Assembly (NCBI RefSeq): GCF_009649635.1
Contig: NZ_WJII01000001.1
Span: 496,001 to 560,000 of the forward strand
Reading direction: 5' to 3'
Length of the DNA stretch: 64,000 bases
Source of the DNA: Microbacterium sp. SYP-A9085
GTDB taxonomy: Bacteria > Actinomycetota > Actinomycetes > Actinomycetales > Microbacteriaceae
Position 1 is the first letter of the stretch. Each line of letters starts with the position of its first letter. Of the stretch, positions 42,559-52,289 are shown one piece after another. The position numbers were made by a program, and so were the translations under genes. The notes under the pieces were generated by a model that was not told the origin of the DNA, made no database searches, and saw only the letters and a list, made by a program, of their open reading frames with translations.

Positions 42559-44721
42559 TCAGACTATCCGGCCGCGCGGCGCGGCATCCCGCACCGGCTC
42601 CTTCTGCCGCTTGCGAAGCGCCTTCTCGCTGATCGGCGCGGCGCCCGCGGCTTCCAGCGCGGCGTAGTGGGCGCGCGCCTCGTCCTGCCGCTGCTGCTCG
42701 GCGCCCGATGCTATCGGCGCGCGGACGTGCTCCGGGGCGAAGCCGAAAGCGTCGACGAGATCCTGAGCGTGCGGGCGCAGCCGCGCGCAGAGCCGGTCGA
42801 TGTACCGGGTGACGGATGCCGCCCGCTGGGCGGAGAGCCGCCCGCCGATGAGATACCACGCGAGATGCTTCTCGATCAGCCACAGCCCGAACAGGTCGCG
42901 TTGCCAGGTGAGGACCTGCCGGGTGTCGGCATCCTCGATCCCGGCGACGGCCTCGGCGAACGCCTCCCACTGCAGCAGCTCGCCGTGCGCGCGGGCGGCC
43001 TCGATGAGCTCGCTCTGGTGCTCGTTGAAAAGGGCGGCGGCCTCGGCCGGCGACAGCGTCGACGCCGGGCGCAGGGCGATCCCCAGATCCGTCACCATCT
43101 GCTCGACACGTCCGGCCAGCAGTTCATGCTGCTGCTCGGCGCGCAGCCCCAGCTCGACCGATCGGGCGGTGGAGCCGAAGTCCGCGACGGCCTGGCCGAG
43201 CTGGCGCAGCCCCGCACCGTGGAAGATCCTGCCGGCGGTCTGGCCCACCGCGTACCGGGCCAGGGCCGCGGCATCCTTGCGCGTGAACCGGGCGGCGAAA
43301 TCGCTCAGCAGGCGCTTGCCGACCAGCTGCAGCAGCACGTTGTTATCGCCCTCGAACGTGGCGTACACGTCGAGGTCGTGGTGCAGACCGACGAGGCGGT
43401 TCTCGGCCATGAAGCCGGCGCCACCGCACGCCTCGCGGCATTCCTGGATGGTGTCCAGCGCGTTCCAGGTGGCCAGCGGCTTGAGCGCGGCGGCGAGCGT
43501 CTCCAGGTCCTCGCGCTCATCGGGGGTGTCCTTCGCGCCGCTGAAGACGCCGTCGAATCGGCGCAGCAGCTGGTCGTGCGAGAAGAACTGCGCGTACGTC
43601 TGCGCGAGCCGCGGCAGCAGCCGCCGCTGGTGCTTGCCGTAGTCGAGGAGCACGACCTCGTCGGTGCCGGTCCCGGAGTCGAACTGGCGGCGCTGGTTCG
43701 CGTATGTCACGGCGATGTACTCGGCGAGCGCGGCCCCGGTCGTGGCGGCCCCGTCGAGTGACACGCGTCCCTGGACGAGGGCGCCGAGCATCGTGAAGAA
43801 GCGGCGGCCGGGGCTCGGGATGTCGCTGGAGTACGTGCCGTCGGCGGCGACGTCGCCGTAGCGGTTGAGGAGGTTCTCGCGCGGGATGCGGACGTTCGCG
43901 AACGCTATCCGCCCGTTGTCGATGCCGTTCAGGCCCCCCTTGACGCCGTCGTCCTCCGTGGTGACGCCCGGCAGGTCGCGTCCGTTTTCGTCGCGGATCG
44001 GCACGAAGAAGCAGTGCACACCGTAGGTCACCCCGCCGGTGATCAGCTGCGCGAACACCGTGGCGGCGCGCCCGTGCAGTGCGGCGTTGCCGAGGAACTC
44101 CTTCGTGGCCGCGCGGAACGGGGTGTGGATGACGAACTCGGAGGTCGCGGGGTCGTACGTGGCGGTCGTGCCGATCGCCGCGACATCCGACCCGTGCCCG
44201 ATCTCCGTCATCGCGAAAGCGCCGGGCAGTTCCAGCGTCCGCACCGCGTCCAGCCACTTGTCGTGGTGCGGCTTCGTCCCCAGCTGCTGGATGGCCGAGC
44301 CGAACAGTCCCCACTGCACCCCGGCCTTGATCTGCATGCTGGGATCGGCGAGCACGAGCTCTTCGAACGAGGCCAGGTTCGCGCCGTTGTCGTTGTGCCC
44401 CCCGTACTCCTTCGGGAACGCCCGCCCGGAGGCACCGGACTCCACGAACCGCCGCAGCTGCCCGTACACGCGCGCGCGGTGCTCCGCCATCGGCTGGCCG
44501 GGGATCTGCCAGAACGCCTCGTCCTTGATCATCTCGCGCGCGGCGCGGCGCGCATCCGCCCAGGTGCCCAGGAGCAGGTCGGTCACCGCGGCGACGTCGA
44601 TGCGCGGCTCGGCCGCGTCGGTGCGTCGGGCCTCCTCGACGGTGCGCGGCGCCGTGGGCGCGCCGCCGGCGGGGGTGTGTCTGTGCGTGGAGGGCTTCTT
44701 CGTGCGGACGACGTCGACCAT
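42559..44721 (-). CDS. Acyl-CoA oxidase/dehydrogenase (ACOX type)
   Basis: 720-residue flavoprotein catalysing the first, alpha-beta dehydrogenation step of fatty-acid beta-oxidation. The long ACOX layout is evident: alpha-helical N-terminal domain (to about 150), beta domain with 'AMTEIGHGSDVAAIGTTATYD', C-terminal domains with 'QECREACGGAGFMAENRL' and the catalytic-base region 'YATFEGDNNVLLQL' (about 455), then a helical tail ending in Lys/Arg-rich sequence. An N-terminal extension of about 30 residues is Pro/Ala/His-rich. SD-like GGAAAGGTG precedes ATG. Whether electrons go to O2 or ETF cannot be decided from sequence. Confidence 0.9.
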   Translation of the reverse strand: MVDVVRTKKPSTHRHTPAGGAPTAPRTVEEARRTDAAEPRIDVAAVTDLLLGTWADARRAAREMIKDEAFWQIPGQPMAEHRARVYGQLRRFVESGASGRAFPKEYGGHNDNGANLASFEELVLADPSMQIKAGVQWGLFGSAIQQLGTKPHHDKWLDAVRTLELPGAFAMTEIGHGSDVAAIGTTATYDPATSEFVIHTPFRAATKEFLGNAALHGRAATVFAQLITGGVTYGVHCFFVPIRDENGRDLPGVTTEDDGVKGGLNGIDNGRIAFANVRIPRENLLNRYGDVAADGTYSSDIPSPGRRFFTMLGALVQGRVSLDGAATTGAALAEYIAVTYANQRRQFDSGTGTDEVVLLDYGKHQRRLLPRLAQTYAQFFSHDQLLRRFDGVFSGAKDTPDEREDLETLAAALKPLATWNALDTIQECREACGGAGFMAENRLVGLHHDLDVYATFEGDNNVLLQLVGKRLLSDFAARFTRKDAAALARYAVGQTAGRIFHGAGLRQLGQAVADFGSTARSVELGLRAEQQHELLAGRVEQMVTDLGIALRPASTLSPAEAAALFNEHQSELIEAARAHGELLQWEAFAEAVAGIEDADTRQVLTWQRDLFGLWLIEKHLAWYLIGGRLSAQRAASVTRYIDRLCARLRPHAQDLVDAFGFAPEHVRAPIASGAEQQRQDEARAHYAALEAAGAAPISEKALRKRQKEPVRDAAPRGRIV

Positions 44722-44875
44722 GGCTCACCTTTCCGGGGAATCTCCTCGACCGTAGGACTCCTCCAACGGCGAGGGAAACCGATTGGGCATGTTCGACAAT
44801 ATCGGGCGCGGGGGCGGCCCACCGTCATTGTGCGCAGTCCACACCGATGTCGGCGGCTCGGGCGAGAATCGGACA

Positions 44876-45388
44876 ATGCGCGTGACACTCGAGGCTTGGG
44901 CCGAGACGGACCTGCCGCTGCTCGAGCGCGCCAACACACCCGCGATGACCCGGTATCTCGGCGGACCGGAGACCGCCCAGCAGCTGGTGGAGCGCAATCA
45001 GCGATACCTGCGGCTGCGAGCGGCAGGGGAAGCCGAGATGTTCCGCGTCGAGGTGGACGGCGAGCCCGCCGGCGGCATCGGCTTCTGGCAGGTCGACCAC
45101 GAGGGGACGCCGGCGTACGAGACGGGGTGGAACACGCTGCCGGAGTTCCAGGGCCGCGGCGTCGCCCGCGAGGCGCTGCGGATGCTGATCGAGCGGGTCG
45201 TCGCGCGCGGCGACCGTGACCTGCTGGTCGCGTATCCGGGCGTCGACAACCCCGCCTCGAACGCGCTGTGCCGGGGTGCGGGTTTCACGCACGTCGGGTC
45301 CGGCACCGAGCCGTGGCGCGGCGGCGAGCTCACGTACAACGTGTGGGTGCTGCGGGTGCGGCATCCCACTCTCAGAAGAGTCCGGTGA
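44876..45388 (+). CDS. GNAT-family N-acetyltransferase
   Basis: 170-residue acetyltransferase. '[26 protein letters not shown]' resembles the RimJ/RimL-like start; the acetyl-CoA loop is '[17 protein letters not shown]' (about 80-97), followed by '[17 protein letters not shown]'. ATG 44876 is chosen because the upstream in-frame start (44783) adds 31 residues without homology. Substrate unknown, likely a protein N-terminus, antibiotic or small amine. Its last 17 nt overlap the convergent fhs gene. Confidence 0.82.
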   Translation: MRVTLEAWAETDLPLLERANTPAMTRYLGGPETAQQLVERNQRYLRLRAAGEAEMFRVEVDGEPAGGIGFWQVDHEGTPAYETGWNTLPEFQGRGVAREALRMLIERVVARGDRDLLVAYPGVDNPASNALCRGAGFTHVGSGTEPWRGGELTYNVWVLRVRHPTLRRVR

Positions 45389-47054
45389 TCCGCCCGTCGT
45401 CGTCGACATCGATGGATGCCGCCGCCGGCCGCGCCGGCAGCCCCGGCATCGTCATCATGCTGCCGCAGATCATCACCACGAAGCGCGCACCGGCGGCCAG
45501 CCGCACCTCGCGCACGTTGACGGTGTGACCGTCGGGCGCGCCGAGCGCGGAGGGGTCCGTGGAGAACGAGTACTGCGTCTTCGCCACGCACACCGGCAGG
45601 TCGCCGTAGCCGTCGTCCTGCAGGCGCTGGATCTGCGCGCGCACCGCGGCGTCGGCGGTCACGCCCGCCGCCCCGTAGATGCGCGTGGCGATCGCCGTCA
45701 TCTTGTCCCACAGGCTCGCGTCGGACGGGTACGTGTAGGTGGGCTCGCCGGGATCCGGATGCTGCGCGCATACCGCTATCACCTTCCGGGCCAGATCCTC
45801 GGCGCCGGCGCCGCCGTCGGCGAAGTGGGTCGCCACCGACACGCTCACGCCGAGCCGCTCACACGCCGCGATCAGCGCCGCGATCTCGGCATCGCCGTCC
45901 TCCGCGCGGTGGTTGACGGCGACGACCGCGGGAAGGCCGAGGACGTCGCGGACGATGTGCAGATGCCGTTCCAGGTTCACGAGGCCGCGCTCCACCGCCG
46001 CGACGTCCTCGCGCGGCAGATCCGCGACATCCACCCCGCCCTGGTATTTCAGCGACCGCACCGTTGCCACCACGACCGCGAGCGACGGGCGCAGCCCGGT
46101 GGAGCGGCACAGGATGTCGACGAACTTCTCGCCGCCGAGGTCCGCGCCGAACCCGGCCTCGGTGATCACGTAGTCGGCGAGCCGGAGCGCCGAGCTCGTG
46201 GCCAGGTACGAGTTGCAGCCGTGCGCGATGTTCGCGAACGGCCCGCCGTGGACGAACGCGGGCGTGTGCTCGATGGTCTGCACGAGGTTGGGGGCCAGCG
46301 CGTCGCGCAGCAGCGCGGCCATCGCGCCATGCGCGTTCAGGTCGCGGGCGCGGACCGGCGCGCGGTCCCGCGTCTGCGCGACGACGATCTCGCCGAGGCG
46401 GCGCTTGAGGTCGTCGATGCCGGTGGCCAGGCAGAAGATCGCCATCACCTCGCTGGCCACGACGATGTCGAAGCCGGTCTGGCGCGGGTACCCGTTGCCC
46501 GTGCCGCCCAGCCCGACCACGATGTCGCGCAGAGCGCGGTCGTTGACGTCGAGCGCACGCCGCCATGTAATGCGGCGGACGTCGATGCCCAGCGCGTTGC
46601 CGTGGTGGATGTGGTTGTCGATCAGGGCGGCGAGCAGGTTCGCGGCGGCGGCGATAGCGGCGAAGTCGCCGGTGAAGTGCAGGTTGATGTCCTCCATCGG
46701 CACGACCTGGGCGTACCCGCCGCCGCACGCGCCGCCCTTCATGCCGAACACAGGCCCCTGTGCCGGTTCGCGCAGGCAGATCATCGCCTTCTCGCCGAGG
46801 CGGGTCAGCGCGTCGCCGAGGCCGACGACCGTCGTGCTCTTGCCTTCGCCGGCCGGTGTCGGCGAGGTGCCTGTCATCAGGATCAGCCGTCCCTGAGGCC
46901 GGTCGGCGATCTCGTGCAGGTACGGCAGAGCTATCTTCGCCTTCGTCGTGCCGTAAGGGACCACGGCATCCTCGGGAATGCCCAGCCTCGCCGCTATCTG
47001 TCCGATCGGGTCAAGCTGCGCGGCTTGCGCGATCTCGATGTTGCTCAGGCCCAT
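45372..47054 (-). CDS. fhs: Formate-tetrahydrofolate ligase
   Basis: 560-residue ATP-dependent enzyme (10-formyl-THF synthetase) feeding formate into one-carbon metabolism. P-loop '[14 protein letters not shown]' (about 61-74), '[36 protein letters not shown]' region, '[20 protein letters not shown]' and '[14 protein letters not shown]' are all present. Full family length. Formate released from N-formylkynurenine is one possible source. The 3' end overlaps the opposite-strand acetyltransferase gene by 17 nt. Confidence 0.95.
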   Translation of the reverse strand: MGLSNIEIAQAAQLDPIGQIAARLGIPEDAVVPYGTTKAKIALPYLHEIADRPQGRLILMTGTSPTPAGEGKSTTVVGLGDALTRLGEKAMICLREPAQGPVFGMKGGACGGGYAQVVPMEDINLHFTGDFAAIAAAANLLAALIDNHIHHGNALGIDVRRITWRRALDVNDRALRDIVVGLGGTGNGYPRQTGFDIVVASEVMAIFCLATGIDDLKRRLGEIVVAQTRDRAPVRARDLNAHGAMAALLRDALAPNLVQTIEHTPAFVHGGPFANIAHGCNSYLATSSALRLADYVITEAGFGADLGGEKFVDILCRSTGLRPSLAVVVATVRSLKYQGGVDVADLPREDVAAVERGLVNLERHLHIVRDVLGLPAVVAVNHRAEDGDAEIAALIAACERLGVSVSVATHFADGGAGAEDLARKVIAVCAQHPDPGEPTYTYPSDASLWDKMTAIATRIYGAAGVTADAAVRAQIQRLQDDGYGDLPVCVAKTQYSFSTDPSALGAPDGHTVNVREVRLAAGARFVVMICGSMMTMPGLPARPAAASIDVDDDGRITGLF

Positions 47055-47147
47055 CGTCGAACCCCCTCGTCCGGTGGCGGCCGTCGTCGGCCTGGGCCTC
47101 AGCCTAGGGAGTGGGTGCGTCCGGCGGGAGGCCCCGCGCGCGCCGTG

Positions 47148-49181
47148 TCAGGAGTGCGCGGCGATCACGCCGATCACGGCTTCGCCGTACGCCTCGCGCT
47201 TCTTCGCGCCGATACCGGTGATGCCGTCCAGCTCCTCGAGCGATCCGGGGCGGTGCTCCGCGAGCGCGCGCAGCGTCGCATCCCCGAACACTATGTAGGC
47301 GGGCACGCCCTGTTCCCTGGCCTGCTCGCCGCGCCAGCTGCGCAGCGCCTCGAACAGGTCGCGATCGGCCGGATCCACGGCGTCGGATGCCGCCGCCTTG
47401 CGCACGCGCGACGACGACCCCCCGCGGCCCAGCACGTCGCGGCGCAGCGGCACGTCGGTCTCGCCGCGCAGCACACCGGCCGAGGCCTCGCTCAGCGCGA
47501 GCGTCCCGTATTCGCCCTTCGCGACCAGGAGCCCGCGCGCCAGCAGCTGCCGTACCACGCTGCGCCAGTCCTGATCCGAGAGATCGGCGCCCAGGCCGTA
47601 CGTCGCCAGCCGCTCGTGGCCGAACCGGACGATCCGCTCCGTGGACGCGCCGCGCAGGATGTCGATGAGGTGCCCCGCGCCGTACGCCTGCCCGCGCTCG
47701 CGCTGCAGCCGCACGATGGTGGACAGCAGCTTCTGCGCCGGCACGAGGCCGTCCCACGTCTGTGGCGCCTGCAGGCACGTGTCGCAGTTCCCGCACGGGC
47801 CGGATGTCTCGCCGAAGTACTCGAGGAGGTTCTGGCGGCGGCATCCCACCGTCTCGCACAGCGCCAGCATCGCATCCAGATGCTGCCCCAGCCGCATCTT
47901 GTAGGTCCGGTCGCCGGGCGAGGAATCGATGAACCGGCGCTGCTGCACGACATCGCCGAGGCCGTACGCCATCCACGCCACCGCCGGCTCGCCGTCGCGG
48001 CCGGCGCGACCGGTCTCCTGGTAGTAGCCCTCGACGGATTTCGGCAGGTCGATGTGCGCGACGAAGCGCACGTCGGGCTTGTCGATGCCCATGCCGAACG
48101 CGATCGTCGCGACCATGACCACGCCGTCCTCACGCAGGAACCGGGACTGGTGCCGTGCGCGCGTCGCGGCATCCAGCCCGGCGTGGTACTCGAGCGCATC
48201 GATGCCCTGGCCGCGCAGGTACTCCGCCGTCTGCTCGACGCTCTTGCGGCTGAGCGCGTAGATGATCCCGGCCGCTCCGGCGGGCATCGTGTGGATGAAC
48301 TGCAGGAGCTGCCGCCGTGGGTCGACCTTGGGCTCGATCCGGTACTGGATGTTGGGCCGGTCGAAGCTCGCCACGAAGTGCGCGGCGTCCGGCAGCCGCA
48401 GCCGCTGGGTCAGCTCGCGGTGCGTCGCACGGGTCGCCGTCGCCGTCAGCGCCATCCGCGGGACACCGGGGAACCGCTCGGCGAGGTCGCCCAGCGCGAG
48501 ATAGTCGGGACGGAAGTCATGGCCCCACTGCGACACGCAGTGCGCCTCGTCGACCGCGATGACGCTGAGGGTGCCGCGCTGCAGCAGCGCCGTGGTCTGC
48601 GACAGGTTGAGCCGCTCGGGCGCGACGTAGAGCAGATCGAGCTCGCCGTCCAGGTACGCCTGCTCGACGGCCGCGCGTTCGGGAGGCGTCTGGGTCGAAT
48701 TGAGGTACGCCGCGTGCACGCCGTTGGCGAGCAGCGCCTCCACCTGGTCGTGCATCAGCGCGATCAGCGGGCTCACGACCAGGCCCGTTCCGGGCCGCAC
48801 GAGCGCCGGCACCTGATACGTGACGGACTTGCCGCCGCCGGTCGGCATCAGCACGACCGCGTCCCCGCCGGCCACGACCTGTGCGATGATCGCCGCCTGG
48901 TCGCCGCGGAACGCGTCGTACCCGTACACCTCGTGCAGTACCGCGAGCGGGTCGGTGCCGGCGAAGTCGCGGCGCGGACCGGCCGTGGATGCCGCGGTGG
49001 CGGATGCGGCGGCCGCTCGCGCTCGCTCAGGGACGTGGATGTCGGGCGGCGGCATCCACCCGTCGTCCTCGGGCGGAGTCTCGTCGTCGGGCGGTACGGC
49101 CGCATCGTCCCAGACGATGTCTGCGTAGGGGTCGCCGGCGGGGATGCTCACCCCCTCCACGTTAGCCGCGGGCGCGGACAC
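47148..49181 (-). CDS. recQ: ATP-dependent DNA helicase RecQ
   Basis: 677-residue 3'-5' helicase. An acidic N-terminal extension (about 1-75) precedes the core: 'YDAFRGDQAAII', Walker A 'MPTGGGKS' (112-119), 'VDEAHCVSQWGHDFRP' (DEAH plus aromatic-rich loop), 'ALTATAT', 'QETGRAGRDG'. Next are the RQC zinc site ('CETVGCRR'...'GPCGNCDTC') and a C-terminal HRDC domain ('DLFEALRSWRGEQAREQGVPAYIVFGD'). GTG 49181 is chosen for the SD GGAGG 6 nt upstream; GTG 49151 is an alternative. Functions in recombination and fork repair. Follows the Ski2-like helicase by 40 bp. Confidence 0.93.
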   Translation of the reverse strand: MSAPAANVEGVSIPAGDPYADIVWDDAAVPPDDETPPEDDGWMPPPDIHVPERARAAAASATAASTAGPRRDFAGTDPLAVLHEVYGYDAFRGDQAAIIAQVVAGGDAVVLMPTGGGKSVTYQVPALVRPGTGLVVSPLIALMHDQVEALLANGVHAAYLNSTQTPPERAAVEQAYLDGELDLLYVAPERLNLSQTTALLQRGTLSVIAVDEAHCVSQWGHDFRPDYLALGDLAERFPGVPRMALTATATRATHRELTQRLRLPDAAHFVASFDRPNIQYRIEPKVDPRRQLLQFIHTMPAGAAGIIYALSRKSVEQTAEYLRGQGIDALEYHAGLDAATRARHQSRFLREDGVVMVATIAFGMGIDKPDVRFVAHIDLPKSVEGYYQETGRAGRDGEPAVAWMAYGLGDVVQQRRFIDSSPGDRTYKMRLGQHLDAMLALCETVGCRRQNLLEYFGETSGPCGNCDTCLQAPQTWDGLVPAQKLLSTIVRLQRERGQAYGAGHLIDILRGASTERIVRFGHERLATYGLGADLSDQDWRSVVRQLLARGLLVAKGEYGTLALSEASAGVLRGETDVPLRRDVLGRGGSSSRVRKAAASDAVDPADRDLFEALRSWRGEQAREQGVPAYIVFGDATLRALAEHRPGSLEELDGITGIGAKKREAYGEAVIGVIAAHS

Positions 49182-49221
49182 CGGTCCCCTCCCGCGCCCC
49201 CGTCGTGCGACGCCGCGGCGG

Positions 49222-51840
49222 TCACAGCCGGACCACCTCGGTGACCCGGACGACCGCCGCCCCCACCTCCGCCGACTCGTCGAGGTCGACAACGGCGCGG
49301 ATGCGCCAGTCGTGGTTCCCGGCTGGGTCGTCGATCGTCTGCTCCACTCGCCACACGGTGGGCTCCTCCTCGATGGCGCACAGCCGCGGCGAGCGCGCGC
49401 GGCCGTCGACGCCGACAGCGTCGTGCTCGGCGAAGTACGCGTCTAGCGCGTCCGGCCACCCGGCATCCGGATCCAGCTCGACGAGGTCGTCGTCGCGCTG
49501 CAGCGCCGCCAGCTGCACGCGCCGGAACAGCTCATTGCGCACCAGCACCGTGAACGCGCGATGGTTCGCGACCACCGACGGCGGCGCCGGCGGCACGATC
49601 GGCTCGTCGGACGCGGCGGTCGGATGCACGAGCTGCTCCCACTCGTCGACAAGGCTCGAGTCCACCTGCCGCACGAGCTCGCCGAGCCACTCGATCACGT
49701 CCAGCAGCTCGCTGGTCCGGGCCTCCAGCGGCACTGTCTGCCGGATAGCGCGGTACGCGTCGGACAGGTACCGCAGCACGAGGCCCTCGCTGCGGGCGAG
49801 CCGATAGAACGACACGAATTCGGCGAACGACATGGCCCGCTCGAACATGTCGCGCACGACGGATTTCGGTGCGAGCGCGAAGTCGCGCACCCACGGCTGG
49901 CTCGACGCGAACACCTCGTACGACTGCCGCAGGAGCTCGTCGAGGGGCTTCGGATACGTCACGTCCTCCAGCGCGTCCATGCGCTGGTCGTAGTCCAGGC
50001 CCTCGGCCTTCATCGCGGCCATGGCCTCGCCGCGGGCCGCGAACTCCTGCTGCGACAGGATCGCCCGCGGATCGTCCAGCGTCGCCTCGATCACGCTCAC
50101 CACGTCGAGTGCGTAGTGTCCGGTGCCGGCGGCGCCGGGTGCGTCATCCGGATCCAGCAGCGCTATCGCGGCCAGCGCGAACGGGGACAGCGGCTGGTTC
50201 AGCGCGAAGTTCGGCTGCAGGTCGACGGTGAGCCGGATGGCGGCGCGGTCGCCCGCGCGAGCGACGCCCTCCGCTCCCGCGAGACGAGGGGATTCCGTCG
50301 AGGGGAGGGCATCCCCTCCGGTTTCGCCCTCCTCCGGGTGGAAAGCCCTCGCCTCGGCGGAACCGCCGGACGGGCCGACCTCGACGATTCCGGCGTCGCG
50401 CAGCGTGCGGAAGATCGCCAGCGCGCGTCGCGCGAGCGCGAGCTGCTGCGCACGCGTCTGATGGTTGTCGAACACGAGCGAGCGCACGTGGCCGAACACA
50501 TCGCCGCCGCGGGCTATCACGTTGATCAGCATCGCCGCGGTCAGCGGCAGCTGCGGGACGAGCGCTTCGGGCGTGGCATCCACGAGCCGCTCGAACGAGC
50601 CCTTCCCCCAGTTCACGGTCCCGGTCGGCGCCTTCTTGCGCACGATCTTCTTGCGCTTGGCGGGGTTGTCGGCGGCCTTCGCGAGCGCCGCCGCGTTCTC
50701 GATCTCCCACTCCGGCGCCATCACCACGACGTTCCCGTACGGGTCATACCCGGCGCGTCCGGCCCGCCCCGCGACCTGGTGGAACTCACGGGCCGACAGC
50801 TGCCGCATCCGGGTGCCGTCGAACTTCGCGAGCTCGGTGACCACGACCGTGCGGATCGGGACGTTGATGCCGACGCCGAGCGTGTCGGTGCCGCAGATGA
50901 CGCGCAGCAGGCCACGCTGCGCGAGCGTCTCCACGAGCCGGCGGTACCGCGGCAGCATCCCGGCGTGATGGATGCCGATGCCGGCGCGGACGAGCCGCGA
51001 CAGCGTCTTGCCGAACCCGGTCGAGAAGCGGAACTCGCCGAGCGCCTCCGCGATGGCATCACGCTGCTTCCGCGACGCGATCTTCATGCTCGACAGCGCC
51101 TGCGCCCGCTCCACGGCGGCCGCCTGCGAGAAGTGCACGATGTACACGGGCACCTCGCGGTCGGCCAGCAGCAGCTCGAGCACCTCGTGCACCGGCCGGA
51201 TCTCGTATGAGAAGTGCAGCGGCACCGGCCGCTCGACCCCGGTGACCTGCGCGGTCGGCCGCCCGGTGCGGCGGGACAGGTCCGCGGCGATCGCGGACAC
51301 GTCGCCGAGCGTGGCCGACATCAGCAGGAACTGGGCCCGCGGCAGCAGCAGCAGCGGCACCTGCCACGCCCAGCCCCGGTCGGGGTCGCCGTAGAAGTGG
51401 AACTCGTCCATCACGACCTGGTCCACCGGGGCGTCCGCGCCCTGGCGCAGCGCCATGTTCGCGAGGATCTCGGCCGTGCAGCACACGATGGGCGCATCCG
51501 CGTTCACCGACGAGTCCCCGGTGACCATGCCGACGCTGGGCGCCCCGAAGATCTCGACGAGCGCGAAGAACTTCTCGCTGACGAGCGCCTTGATCGGCGC
51601 GGTATAGAACGTGCGCCTCCCGGATGCCACGGCCGCCGCGTGCGCGGCGACGGCCACGAGCGACTTGCCGGTGCCGGTCGGGGTGGACAGGATCACGTTC
51701 GCCCCCGAGACGAGCTCGATCACGGCCTCATCCTGCGCGGGATACAGCGTCAGTCCCCGTTCGGCCGCCCACCGCACGAACCCGTCGTACACGCCGTCGG
51801 CGTCGGCACCCGCGAGGCGTTCGAGAAGAGAGGGGTCCAC
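49222..51840 (-). CDS. Ski2/Mtr4-like DExH RNA helicase (HelY type)
   Basis: 872-residue superfamily-2 helicase. 'YPAQDEAVIELVSGANVILSTPTGTGKS' carries motif I, 'APIKALVSEKF' Ia, 'VMDEFHFYGD' motif II (DEFH, not DEVH), 'LLMSATLGD' motif III, 'HHAGMLPRYRRLVE', 'GTDTLGVGINVPIRTVV' and 'HQVAGRAGRAGYD' motifs V-VI. The C-terminal half is an actinobacterial HelY-like extension. A Gly/Glu/Pro-rich insertion (about 500-530) is encoded by a repeat element shared with another gene in this window. GTG start at 51840. Likely RNA processing or decay; DNA activity not excluded. Confidence 0.88.
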   Translation of the reverse strand: MDPSLLERLAGADADGVYDGFVRWAAERGLTLYPAQDEAVIELVSGANVILSTPTGTGKSLVAVAAHAAAVASGRRTFYTAPIKALVSEKFFALVEIFGAPSVGMVTGDSSVNADAPIVCCTAEILANMALRQGADAPVDQVVMDEFHFYGDPDRGWAWQVPLLLLPRAQFLLMSATLGDVSAIAADLSRRTGRPTAQVTGVERPVPLHFSYEIRPVHEVLELLLADREVPVYIVHFSQAAAVERAQALSSMKIASRKQRDAIAEALGEFRFSTGFGKTLSRLVRAGIGIHHAGMLPRYRRLVETLAQRGLLRVICGTDTLGVGINVPIRTVVVTELAKFDGTRMRQLSAREFHQVAGRAGRAGYDPYGNVVVMAPEWEIENAAALAKAADNPAKRKKIVRKKAPTGTVNWGKGSFERLVDATPEALVPQLPLTAAMLINVIARGGDVFGHVRSLVFDNHQTRAQQLALARRALAIFRTLRDAGIVEVGPSGGSAEARAFHPEEGETGGDALPSTESPRLAGAEGVARAGDRAAIRLTVDLQPNFALNQPLSPFALAAIALLDPDDAPGAAGTGHYALDVVSVIEATLDDPRAILSQQEFAARGEAMAAMKAEGLDYDQRMDALEDVTYPKPLDELLRQSYEVFASSQPWVRDFALAPKSVVRDMFERAMSFAEFVSFYRLARSEGLVLRYLSDAYRAIRQTVPLEARTSELLDVIEWLGELVRQVDSSLVDEWEQLVHPTAASDEPIVPPAPPSVVANHRAFTVLVRNELFRRVQLAALQRDDDLVELDPDAGWPDALDAYFAEHDAVGVDGRARSPRLCAIEEEPTVWRVEQTIDDPAGNHDWRIRAVVDLDESAEVGAAVVRVTEVVRL
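50263..50356. repeat. GC-rich repeat element, in-frame copy inside the DExH helicase gene
   Basis: On the coding (minus) strand it holds ATCCCCTCGTCT and GAGCGGAGGGCGTCGC, near-identical to words in the ATPase gene at 53.73-53.81 kb, in the opposite order. It also has GAGGGGAT/ATCCCCTC palindromes. It is translated as a low-complexity insertion between conserved helicase segments. Confidence 0.6.
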
Positions 51841-51961
51841 CCCTCGAGTCTGCCCCACCCGGTCCGGCCCACCGCGCGGGGCCGGACGTCGTCTCGCGGA
51901 ACACGGCGCGCGCCCCGTACGTTGGTCGCAGGAAGAAGAGGCAGGAAGAACAGGAGCCCCG

Positions 51962-52258
51962 ATGACCGGACCCACCGTCACCCGCGACGACGACAACGAC
52001 CGCTACACGCTGTCCGTCGACGGCGAGCTCGCCGGCTACACCGAGATCCGGCCCGATGCGCAGGGCCGCCTGCACATGCCGCACACCGTCGTGATCCCCT
52101 CGTTCCGCGGCCGGGGCCTGGCATCCGTTCTCGTCGCCGGCGCGCTGGATGACATCGCCGCGCGCGGCGAGACGATTGTGCCGACGTGCCCGGTCGTGCA
52201 GAAGTACCTGCACGAGCACGACGTGGACGGTCTGCGCGTCGCCTGGCCCGCCCCCTGA
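51962..52258 (+). CDS. YjdJ-like small GNAT acetyltransferase
   Basis: 98-residue minimal GNAT of the YjdJ (N-acetyltransferase-like) family: 'YTLSVDGELAGYTEIRPD', the CoA loop 'PSFRGRGLASVLVAGALDDIAARG' (about 47-70) and the characteristic 'VPTCPVVQKYLHEH' with a conserved Cys near 77. ATG preceded by CAGGAG (8-9 nt). Divergent from the DExH helicase. Function of the family is not established. Confidence 0.85.
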   Translation: MTGPTVTRDDDNDRYTLSVDGELAGYTEIRPDAQGRLHMPHTVVIPSFRGRGLASVLVAGALDDIAARGETIVPTCPVVQKYLHEHDVDGLRVAWPAP

Positions 52259-52277
52259 GGGCAGCCGCACCCGCCGT

Positions 52278-52283
52278 TAGACT
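52278..52283 (+). promoter_or_regulatory. Leaderless-type -10 box (TAGACT) of the ECF transporter operon
   Basis: TAGACT sits 6 nt before ATG 52290, with no SD and only 31 bp from the previous gene. A leaderless mRNA is expected, leaving no room for a 5' riboswitch. Confidence 0.5.
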
Positions 52284-52289
52284 GACTCG

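Noticed and set aside
45216..49244. 1342-codon plus-strand frame across fhs and recQ
   Set aside because: Composition is that of a reverse-complement shadow, and both genes beneath it are full-length known families.
52259..52289. TPP riboswitch upstream of the YkoEDC-like operon
   Set aside because: Only 31 bp separate the genes, and a -10 box sits 6 nt from the start, so no riboswitch fits.
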